From: Pseudomonadota bacterium
GTDB taxonomy: Bacteria > Pseudomonadota > Gammaproteobacteria > Competibacterales > Competibacteraceae
Length of the DNA stretch: 10,218 nt
Assembly: GCA_018262135.1 (NCBI GenBank)
Contig: JAGTSD010000033.1
Location: 1 to 10,218, forward strand
Direction: 5' to 3'
Part shown: piece after piece, positions 1-5,831 of the stretch
Layout: each line of letters opens with the position of its first letter
How positions within the stretch are numbered: the stretch's first letter is position 1
Position numbers and translations under genes: made by a program
Notes under the pieces: generated by a model
What the model saw: the letters and a program-made list of their open reading frames with translations, nothing else
What the model was told of the DNA's origin: nothing
Databases searched by the model: none

Positions 1-1
1 C

Positions 2-763
2 ATGGATCCATTAAAGTTGCTGGGCAGCCTGTTGGGCAATAACGCCACGTCCTCGGGGCAAGGCGGACAGATTCTCGGTCAATTGCTCGGTGGTCTGACA
101 GGAGGGGGCGCGCAGAGCGGCGCGGCAGGCGGCAACCTGACCGATTTGCTCGGTGGCCTGACCCGGGGCGGCGTACCGAGCGGCGCGGCAGGCGGCGGCC
201 TGACCGATCTGCTCGGTGGTCTGACTGGAGCTGTCAGACCCCAAGGTGGGGCTACTCCTGGCGGCTCCAACATGGGGAGCCTGCTCGGCAGTCTGGCCAT
301 GGTCGCCCTGCAAATGTTCAGCCAGCGCGGTGCTGCATCGGGACAATCCGCGTTTGCCGCACCGGCTGGTGCAGCAGCCGGGCAGGCATCCCCGACGATG
401 GATGCCACCCAGACCTACCAGCAGGCTTTGGCCTTCATCAAGGCCATGATCAACGCTGCCAAGGCCGATGGGCAGATTGATGCCGAGGAACAGGAGAAGA
501 TCGTCTCAAGGCTGGGCGACATCGGTCCTCAGGAAGCGGAATTTATCCGCGAAGAGATGAGCAAGCCCTTGAATTTCGATTTCTTCGCCGACATCACCCA
601 AGACCTGACGCCGCAGATCTATGCGGTATCCCTCATGGCTATCAACCTCGATACGCCCGCCGAGACCAGCTACATGCAACAGCTCGCGCAGGGTCTGGGT
701 TTGGATCCCCAGACCGTCAACGGCATCCACGCCAAATTGGGGTTGGCGCCGCTGTACGGCTGA
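2..763 (+). CDS. DUF533 / TerB-like protein with Gly-Leu repeat N-terminus
   Basis: A 253-residue protein of the DUF533 (YebE-like, TerB-fold) type; the biochemical role of this family is not established. Residues 1-110 are low complexity, rich in Gly, Leu and Ala, with LLGGLT-type repeats. A short hydrophobic stretch lies around 93-105 (LLGSLAMVALQMF) and could touch the membrane. Residues 138-253 form the helical domain, with an acidic TerB-like segment around 153-163 (KADGQIDAEEQ) that resembles a metal-binding loop. The ATG at position 2 is used because MDPLKLLGSLLG resembles the usual start of YebE-type proteins. Only one base precedes it, so neither ribosome site nor upstream context can be checked. 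No partner gene lies downstream: the next gene converges on it from the other strand. Confidence 0.8.
   Translation: MDPLKLLGSLLGNNATSSGQGGQILGQLLGGLTGGGAQSGAAGGNLTDLLGGLTRGGVPSGAAGGGLTDLLGGLTGAVRPQGGATPGGSNMGSLLGSLAMVALQMFSQRGAASGQSAFAAPAGAAAGQASPTMDATQTYQQALAFIKAMINAAKADGQIDAEEQEKIVSRLGDIGPQEAEFIREEMSKPLNFDFFADITQDLTPQIYAVSLMAINLDTPAETSYMQQLAQGLGLDPQTVNGIHAKLGLAPLYG
89..226 (+). repeat. 63-bp in-frame tandem repeat inside the DUF533 gene
   Basis: Two nearly identical 63-bp units (89-151 and 152-214) and the first part of a third encode 21-residue units of the pattern GGLT-x-GG-x-x-SGAAGG-x-LTDLL. The unit length is a multiple of three, so copy-number change would keep the frame. The nucleotide similarity between units (for example agcggcgcggcaggcggc in both) suggests recent duplication. 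Confidence 0.85.
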
Positions 764-917
764 GACGGCGGAATGGAGCAATGCTACTTCTCAACGAAAG
801 CCCGCTCGATCCTGATTACGGAAGGGTTCGCGGGTCACGGTGGGGCAGTCAATCAGTTTCTCGCGGACCTTTTCGCCCAGAAATTCATGGGCTGGCAATT
901 CGGTAATCATTCAGTTT

Positions 918-1018
918 CCTCTCCCCCATTTATGGGGGAGAGGGTTAGGGTGAGGGGAGTAAGCCATTGAATCCAAAGCCCTCACCCCCTACCCCTCTCC
1001 CGCCTCCGCGAGAGGGGG
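918..1018. repeat. ~100-bp composite inverted-repeat element between convergent genes
   Basis: Two hairpins sit in mirror orientation. The left one is a perfect 12-bp stem (918-929 with 932-943, CCTCTCCCCCAT / ATGGGGGAGAGG). The right one is an 8-bp stem (992-999 with 1010-1017, CCCCTCTC / GAGAGGGG). The inner flanks also pair with each other (GGGTGAGGG 948-956 with CCCTCACCC 979-987). The whole therefore reads as a palindromic mobile repeat of the REP/BIME or MITE kind. It lies between the 3' ends of the DUF533 gene and the peptide precursor gene and could stop transcription from both sides, though neither stem has a good U tract. The preceding 764-917 shows nothing recognisable. Confidence 0.75.
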
Positions 1019-1043
1019 TGAACGGTTACGTTTCGGCTTTTGG

Positions 1044-1385
1044 CTATGACCGGTCATCCCAGCCAGGTACCCGCCTGTACCCGCCACCCCGGTTATACCA
1101 ACCACCACCCCGATTGTGCCAGCCGCCACCCCGGTTGTACCAGCCGCCACCCCGGTTGTACCAGCCGCCAAGAGGCCGCCGGTTGTACCAATTGCCACCC
1201 CGGTTATACCATGCTTCGGCGGGCTCGGAAGTAGTTAACGCACCACCCGCCACCACACCGACGATCACCGCCTGTGACCATTTACTCAGGCTGCGTAGAA
1301 ATTCGCGTCGCTCCTGCTCGACAGCTTCCTCGCTGACTGGATCAGTTATCGTTTCGTCTTGCTGTTCATCACTTTGGTCAGTCAT
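1044..1385 (-). CDS. RiPP precursor: Tat signal plus six W-(Y/H)-N-R core repeats
   Basis: A 113-residue peptide, probably the substrate of the radical SAM enzyme encoded upstream in the same direction. Residues 1-25 are acidic. A twin-arginine signal follows: ERREFLR at 25-31, a hydrophobic stretch at about 39-50, and a signal-peptidase-like AEA at 56-58. The mature part begins directly with Trp59. It contains six Trp-Tyr/His-Asn-Arg units (Trp at 59, 66, 75, 82, 89, 96), mostly spaced by three glycines, then a tail YRRVPGWDDRS. Repeated aromatic-x-x motifs in a Gly-rich core next to a SPASM maturase are the signature of three-residue cyclophane (triceptide, Grr/Osc-like) RiPPs. The start is secure: AGGAGG lies 6 nt before the ATG, and only 13 nt separate it from the stop of the NTF2-like gene, so the two are co-transcribed. 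Assignment as precursor is inference from architecture and context. Confidence 0.8.
   Translation of the reverse strand: MTDQSDEQQDETITDPVSEEAVEQERREFLRSLSKWSQAVIVGVVAGGALTTSEPAEAWYNRGGNWYNRRPLGGWYNRGGGWYNRGGGWHNRGGGWYNRGGGYRRVPGWDDRS
1080..1211 (-). repeat. 21-bp tandem repeats encoding the W-x-N-R-G-G-G core
   Basis: The core of the precursor is built from six units, most of them 21 bp. On the plus strand the unit reads close to ccaccccggttgtaccagcc. One unit is 27 bp long (encoding WYNRRPLGG) and one encodes WHNR in place of WYNR through a single T-to-C change (Tyr TAC, His CAC). The pattern is protein-coding repetition without unique spacers between units. Confidence 0.85.
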
Positions 1386-1398
1386 TTAGCTCCTCCTC

Positions 1399-1974
1399 TT
1401 ACTGGGTTTTTGGAAGCGCTACTGGCGTGGGAGCCGTTGATTTCTCGTTTTCCATCGCAGGTGCGCCATCGTCTTCCGGTGGTGGCGCTTCATCGCCGGT
1501 CAGACCGGAAAAGTGCAGAGTCTGAATGCGCCAACCGACCTTCTCCTTCTTCAGTACCCCTGAAACATTCATGACGTATTCGCGGATCTGCCCATCCTGG
1601 GCATTATCTCGCATGTTACAGGACGCCGCCAGCCACGCGACGTTACCGTCATAGCCGGCCGAGATATCCGGGCATTCATGTTTGAACGAACCGGCCTTGA
1701 GGTCCTTGAAGAACTCTTTGTAGGTTCCCTCCACCGCGTCCCTGCCTTTCCAGAACTCGTCGGGACCCGTGCCCACCAATGCCACATCGGGGTTATCAGC
1801 GTAGAGTCCGATCACTGCCTTCATATCCTGCCTGTTGATGGCCTCATCATGCTGGCGCAGGATGGCCTTGATGTCCTCGATCACCGGGTCGGCTTTTGAC
1901 GGCTCAGCCGCCCATGCAGGACCCGTCAGGATGTAACCCAGAGTCGCAGTCAGCAAAACGTCAGTTTTGTTCAT
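1399..1974 (-). CDS. Exported NTF2/SnoaL-like protein of the RiPP cassette
   Basis: A 191-residue protein with a Sec-type signal peptide (residues 1-23, hydrophobic VLLTATLGYILTG, cleavage near AWA/AEP). It is followed by a SnoaL_3/DUF4440-type NTF2-like domain (about 29-158, with the characteristic N-terminal helix IEDIKAILRQHDEAINRQD and the motif VALVGTGPDEFWKGRDA). Residues 160-191 form a Pro/Glu-rich tail that is probably disordered. The only cysteines, C101 and C119, fall inside the domain and could form a disulfide in the periplasm. NTF2-like folds serve as small-ligand binding domains, isomerases or cyclases, so no reaction can be assigned. Its position between maturase and precursor, 13 nt from the precursor, points to a role after export: peptide binding, trafficking or further modification. 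A ribosome site AAGGA lies 9 nt before the ATG. Confidence 0.85.
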   Translation of the reverse strand: MNKTDVLLTATLGYILTGPAWAAEPSKADPVIEDIKAILRQHDEAINRQDMKAVIGLYADNPDVALVGTGPDEFWKGRDAVEGTYKEFFKDLKAGSFKHECPDISAGYDGNVAWLAASCNMRDNAQDGQIREYVMNVSGVLKKEKVGWRIQTLHFSGLTGDEAPPPEDDGAPAMENEKSTAPTPVALPKTQ

Positions 1975-2007
1975 GGGCAGCCATCCTTATCGCGGGGTGT
2001 GGGCGTC

Positions 2008-2035
2008 TTCCAGCCTGGTGAGGTTGAGGCTGGAA
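2008..2035. promoter_or_regulatory. Perfect 9-bp inverted repeat upstream of the NTF2-like gene
   Basis: TTCCAGCCT (2008-2016) and AGGCTGGAA (2027-2035) are exact reverse complements across a 10-nt gap. They lie about 35 nt before the NTF2-like start codon and abut a possible -10 box. There is no U tract on either strand, so an operator or 5'-UTR hairpin is more likely than a terminator. Confidence 0.45.
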
Positions 2036-2064
2036 TAATACGCAACCAATTTAGGTTATTTTAA
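2035..2064 (-). promoter_or_regulatory. Possible promoter for the NTF2-like and precursor genes
   Basis: On the minus strand TTAAAA (2064-2059) and TATTAT (2040-2035) are 18 nt apart, resembling weak -35 and strong -10 boxes. Transcription would start near 2028, inside the adjacent inverted repeat. This would let the precursor be made at a higher level than the maturase. It rests on pattern matching only. Confidence 0.3.
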
Positions 2065-2136
2065 CTGAACGCCGACTGAAGTCAGAGACCAAACCTGCAT
2101 CCGCAGGGGCAGACGAATTGCCATATCCCGGCGTTT

Positions 2137-2152
2137 TATTCCACGTGGAATA
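2137..2152. promoter_or_regulatory. Perfect 16-bp palindrome between maturase and NTF2-like genes
   Basis: TATTCCACGTGGAATA is its own reverse complement. It lies 31 nt after the maturase stop in an otherwise gene-free gap (1975-2182). A perfect palindrome with a CACGTG centre and no following U tract suggests a dimeric regulator site; a weak terminator stem cannot be excluded. Confidence 0.4.
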
Positions 2153-2182
2153 TTTCTGGGCAGACCAGGCGACCGGGGACGC

Positions 2183-3331
2183 TCAGGCCGCCATACCGCG
2201 CGCCGCCACCGCTTCCCGCGCCAGTTCCAACGCCGCCCGCTCCATGCGTCCAAACACCGCCTTGTAGAGCTCGCAATAGGGATCCTTTTCGAACAGCGTG
2301 CCGTGAACGGTAAAAGTCCGTACCGGACAGCCACCATGACATAGCGACAGATAATCGCAACTCAGGCAGTCACGCTGGATGAGCTGGACAGGCCGCTCGT
2401 TGAATTTGTTGCGTGCCGAGCTGGTTTTCAGCAATTGCCCCAGGCTATCGCACTCAAAGATATTGCCGTAGTGATAGTCGGGATAGCTGGTCACCCAGCA
2501 GTCGCATTGCGCCACGCAGCCGCGGGCGTCAATCGAGATCAGGGCGTTGGCGCAGTTGTCGCCCCAGATACAGGGCAAGGTCGCCGGTTCGTGACTGAAA
2601 TGCTGGAGCAGAGCGTCGAACGGACCGAGCCGCACGCCGTGGCGATAGCCGCGCTCCAGCCAGACTTCGGCCAGTTCGGTGTAGAACCGGCTGAGTTTTT
2701 CGACCTCCGCTACCGGCAATTTCTGTTTGGCGGCGGTCATCTCGCCCCCCGGAAACGGGGTATTGACCTGGAACTCGGTGATGTCCAGTTCGTCCACGAA
2801 GTGGGCGTAAAATCGTTCGGCACCGATTTCCAGGGTGGCCTGATTGGGCACGGCGATGACCTGTACCTCGATGCCCGCCGCCCGGGCTTCCCGCACCCGC
2901 CGGCCCCAGATTTCGTTATAGCTTTCCGGCGTCTGGCCGAGTAATTTGCGGTGCAGGTTGGGATAATCCAGTGAGGTGCCGACGCTGTTGCCGAACATCC
3001 CGGCGATGACCCTGTTCCAGCGGGTATTGTAGGCCAGCATGTTGCTTTGCAGGCTGTGGAATACCTGCTTGCCGCGCGCCTCGGCCTCGCGCTGGATCAG
3101 TTCGTTGGCCTGCTCGTACCAGCCTGGGGGGAGCAGCATCGCCTCGCCACCCTGCCAGTAGATAGTCAGCACGGCCAGGGATTTTTCCACCATGTAATCC
3201 AGCACCTTGCGGATCAGTTCACCCAGTCGGTCGAGGGTCAGCCGGTCCATGGTTTTATTCTCGAAGCAATACTCGCAGTCGGCGTTGCACTGCAGGGTGG
3301 ACAGCAGGATCAGCGATAAATGACTTTTCAT
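2183..3331 (-). CDS. Radical SAM/SPASM peptide maturase, probable cyclophane-forming enzyme
   Basis: A 382-residue cytoplasmic enzyme predicted to crosslink the WxNR core of the precursor. The radical SAM cluster motif is C15-x3-C19-x2-C22 (LQCNADCEYCF), with the GGE motif at 61-63 (YWQGGEAML). The SPASM domain is complete: C260-x10-G271-x4-C276 followed by C322-x2-C325-x5-C331-x3-C335 and a last C353. This gives the full seven-cysteine pattern for two auxiliary Fe-S clusters. Length and layout match peptide maturases such as GrrM/OscB, but the precise subfamily is uncertain, and anaerobic sulfatase maturase relatives share the same motifs. No sulfatase lies nearby, whereas a repeat precursor does. 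It is the first gene of the minus-strand cassette, 208 nt ahead of the NTF2-like gene. The start at 3331 has a modest GAGGA site 9 nt upstream. Confidence 0.85.
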   Translation of the reverse strand: MKSHLSLILLSTLQCNADCEYCFENKTMDRLTLDRLGELIRKVLDYMVEKSLAVLTIYWQGGEAMLLPPGWYEQANELIQREAEARGKQVFHSLQSNMLAYNTRWNRVIAGMFGNSVGTSLDYPNLHRKLLGQTPESYNEIWGRRVREARAAGIEVQVIAVPNQATLEIGAERFYAHFVDELDITEFQVNTPFPGGEMTAAKQKLPVAEVEKLSRFYTELAEVWLERGYRHGVRLGPFDALLQHFSHEPATLPCIWGDNCANALISIDARGCVAQCDCWVTSYPDYHYGNIFECDSLGQLLKTSSARNKFNERPVQLIQRDCLSCDYLSLCHGGCPVRTFTVHGTLFEKDPYCELYKAVFGRMERAALELAREAVAARGMAA

Positions 3332-3508
3332 GCGGATGGATCCTCAGAATCTGGACCGGGTGCGAAACAACACCTGCGACGATTCCCTTTAAACTTACAC
3401 GAACTCACCAACGATTGCCGGTTCGAAGTTAAAATAATCTGCAAATAACAGATCGTGGGACCGTCTCGCTTTGGCGGGAAATTCCGATACCTTGACGGAG
3501 ACAGAAAT

Positions 3509-3907
3509 ATGAAACTCTTGCTTAATGCCGCCTTAATCACCGCCCTGGGCCTGACCGCTGGCGCCTGCACTGTGGTCACCGATCCCAGTTCCGGCTCCAG
3601 CGCCACGACCGGCGGTTCCAGCAGCGCCGCGTTCATGAACCGCCCACAGCAGACCGCCGAGTTCGCCAAGGTCAATCTGGAGCGGCTGCGCAACGACATG
3701 GCGGCCGGTCGGGGTGAATACCTCGCCTCCCTGGCGGCACTGCTGGAGATCGAACCCGGCCGCCAGCCGGCGTTCTTCGCCTTCACCCAGGACAAGTTCG
3801 CCGTGCTGTTCCCGAACGACCGGACCACCGCTACAGAAATGCTGGCGACGCTGGACCGGGAACTGCGGGCTGACCCGCGCTTTGGCCAGCGGCTGACTCT
3901 GAACTGA
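3509..3907 (+). CDS. Small lipoprotein resembling the C-terminal half of DUF3015
   Basis: A 132-residue protein with a lipoprotein signal (MKLLLNAALITALGLTAGAC, lipidated Cys20; Thr at +2 suggests outer-membrane sorting). A Ser/Gly/Thr linker runs from 24 to 40. Residues 51-119 (FAKVNLERLRNDMAAGRGEYL and then LAALLEIE) match the C-terminal part of DUF3015 proteins: an acidic and basic helix, the GEYL-SLAxLL segment, and a closing FAVLFPND...EMLATL segment. The N-terminal half of a full DUF3015 protein is absent. The start at 3509 is chosen over an earlier in-frame ATG (3455) because it gives the signal peptide and has GGAG 7-8 nt upstream. The neighbouring DUF4105 gene follows at once, an association known for DUF3015, suggesting a shared envelope function that is not yet defined. 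Confidence 0.7.
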   Translation: MKLLLNAALITALGLTAGACTVVTDPSSGSSATTGGSSSAAFMNRPQQTAEFAKVNLERLRNDMAAGRGEYLASLAALLEIEPGRQPAFFAFTQDKFAVLFPNDRTTATEMLATLDRELRADPRFGQRLTLN

Positions 3908-3923
3908 ACCGCCCATCGCTCCG

Positions 3924-5831
3924 CTGCCGCGCCTGACGAGCGTCCTGCTGCTCGGCGTTTGGTTCTGGGCGACGGATGCTCGCGCCGATCCCGCCTATCT
4001 CGCCGAACTGCTGGACCGCGCCGATGCGGCGGGCCTGGCCGCGCGGCGTGAGTGGCAAACGCTGCTGCATTACCGGCCCGCCGCCGATGGGGGCGTGGTC
4101 AGCGACGCCGACGATCCACGCTTTTTCCTCGCGCCGACCGGCAAAACCGACCCGCGCGCCGAACTGGCCGCCACCCTGCGCGCCTTTTTCCGCGCCGATC
4201 CGGTCGGCGGCGACCCGCAGCCGGCCCAGTGCGCTTTCAGGGCCCGCTATCGCTGGCTGAAGGCGGAACTGGAGTTTGACGACCGCCGCCTGCCCCCGCA
4301 ACCCTGCGAGCGGTTCCAGCACTGGTACCGTGAGCTGAACGCGGAAGCGGCGACGCTGGTGTTCGCCTCGGCCTATCTCAACAATCCCGCTTCGCTGTTC
4401 GGCCATACCCTGCTGCGGCTGGACCGGCGCGGCCAGACGGAACAGACCCGGCTGCTGGCCTATGCCATCAATTACGCCGCCGCCGATACCCACAGCAACG
4501 TCCTGACGTATGCGGTGGATGGCATCGCCGGCGGCTTCAGGGGTCGGTTCGACATCCAGCCCTATTACAAGCTGGCGCGCGCCTACAGCGATCTGGAAAG
4601 CCGCGATCTCTGGGAGTACCGGCTGAACCTGTCCAAAAGTCAGTTGCAACGCCTGCTCGAGCATGTCTGGGAACTGCGCGGCATCGAGTTCGATTACTAC
4701 TTTTTCAGGGAAAACTGTGCCTGGCAGTTGCTGACGCTGCTGGAAGCCGCCGATCCGGAATTGCGTCCGAGCGACGAATTCCGGTTCTGGACGCTGCCGG
4801 CCGATACGATTCGACTGCTGACCCGGCAGCCGGGACTGGTCGGCGAGGCAAGCGCCCGCCCGGCGCGCGGTACGAGCATCAACCGCCGGTATGAAGCGCT
4901 GGAAGCGAACGAACGGCGACTGGTGCGGCGCCTGCGGAACGATCCTGCCGTCGCCACAACGCCCGAATTCATCCGGCTCGCGCCAGAACGACGGGCCCTG
5001 TTGCTGGAACTCGCTCTGGACGACCGCCAGCACCGCCGCGCGAGCAGGACCGGCAAGGCTGAGACGGTTGCGCCGCCCGATGAAATCGCGCACCGTTTGC
5101 TAACTGCCCGCAACCGGTTGCCGGTCGCCGCCGCGCCGATCGCGGTCGAACCTTACGCCACCCGTCCGGAAACAGGCCACGCCTCGCGGCGGATGGGCAT
5201 TGGCTTCGGACAGCGAGCCGGGACGGCGTTCGTGGAATTGACCGCGCGGGCCAGTTACCACGATCTGCTGGAGCCGGACGCCGGCTACACGCCCGACGCC
5301 CAGATCGAGGTGCTGAACGTCGCGGTCCGGCGGTACGAGGATAGCAGCCGGCTGGTGCTCGACCGGCTGATACTGCTCGACATCACGTCACTGCCACCGA
5401 TCAACGCGCTGGCGCCGCGCCCCGCCTGGCGGATTCATGCCGGCTGGGAACCGGTTCCCCGCCCGGACTGCCGCGACTGCATCGCGTTCAAGCTGAGCGG
5501 CGGTCTGGGGCTGGCGGCGGAAACCCGCTGGCCCTGGCGGACGGTCTGGTTCGCGCTGCCGGGGCTGGAACTCGATTACAGCGATGAGTTCGTCCGCGAT
5601 CATCGGGCCGGACCGGCGCTGACAGTCGGGGCGCTGCTGCAACCGACGCCCGGCTGGAAAATACTGGCTGGCACGACCTGGCTGGATTACCGGCTGGGCG
5701 AAACCAGCGCAGCGACGCGGGTGGCGCTCCAGCAGAATCTGGCCCTGGGCCAGGACTGGTCGCTCCGGACGGATTGGCGACACCAGGATGGCGGCCATGA
5801 GTTCGGCATGAGACTACAGGTGTATTTCTGA
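3924..5831 (+). CDS. DUF4105 (Lnb N-terminal-like) envelope protein with beta-rich C-terminus
   Basis: A DUF4105 protein, the family whose core is called the Lnb N-terminal periplasmic domain after a lipoprotein N-acyltransferase. The core includes SAYLNNPASLFGHTLLR and YYFFRENCAW; His (codon 4404-4406) and Cys (codon 4716-4718) are plausible catalytic residues by analogy with Lnb. The last ~200 residues are strand-like, ending in the sequence RLQVYF, a terminal aromatic typical of outer-membrane beta barrels. The first conventional start in frame is GTG at 4095. However, the frame is open back to 3903 and encodes a convincing signal peptide (PRLTSVLLLGVWFWATDARA, then DPAYLAELLDRAD). CTG at 3924 would give MPRLTSVLLLG, so I place the start there with low certainty about the codon (ATC 3915 is another option). 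The length would be 635 residues. It follows the DUF3015-like gene closely and is probably co-transcribed with it. Confidence 0.8.
   Translation: MPRLTSVLLLGVWFWATDARADPAYLAELLDRADAAGLAARREWQTLLHYRPAADGGVVSDADDPRFFLAPTGKTDPRAELAATLRAFFRADPVGGDPQPAQCAFRARYRWLKAELEFDDRRLPPQPCERFQHWYRELNAEAATLVFASAYLNNPASLFGHTLLRLDRRGQTEQTRLLAYAINYAAADTHSNVLTYAVDGIAGGFRGRFDIQPYYKLARAYSDLESRDLWEYRLNLSKSQLQRLLEHVWELRGIEFDYYFFRENCAWQLLTLLEAADPELRPSDEFRFWTLPADTIRLLTRQPGLVGEASARPARGTSINRRYEALEANERRLVRRLRNDPAVATTPEFIRLAPERRALLLELALDDRQHRRASRTGKAETVAPPDEIAHRLLTARNRLPVAAAPIAVEPYATRPETGHASRRMGIGFGQRAGTAFVELTARASYHDLLEPDAGYTPDAQIEVLNVAVRRYEDSSRLVLDRLILLDITSLPPINALAPRPAWRIHAGWEPVPRPDCRDCIAFKLSGGLGLAAETRWPWRTVWFALPGLELDYSDEFVRDHRAGPALTVGALLQPTPGWKILAGTTWLDYRLGETSAATRVALQQNLALGQDWSLRTDWRHQDGGHEFGMRLQVYF

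Noticed and set aside
773..970. 65-codon plus-strand frame after the DUF533 gene
   Set aside because: It runs into the inverted-repeat element and has neither domain nor ribosome site.
1080..1211. Regular short repeats suggestive of a CRISPR array
   Set aside because: The 21-bp period has no unique spacers and the units encode a protein core in frame.
967..1389. Plus-strand frame with LYQPPPR repeats
   Set aside because: Antisense image of the WxNR repeats. The minus-strand frame has the ribosome site, the Tat signal and the operon context.
2056..2124. 22-codon minus-strand frame (start MAIRLPLRMQVW) in the gap between maturase and NTF2-like genes
   Set aside because: No clear ribosome site and no family resemblance. 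It could be a leader peptide but nothing supports it.
3831..5093. A 420-codon open frame on the minus strand
   Set aside because: Antisense to the lipoprotein end and the DUF4105 core. Gln/Arg/Gly-rich with no domain; a mirror of high-GC codons.
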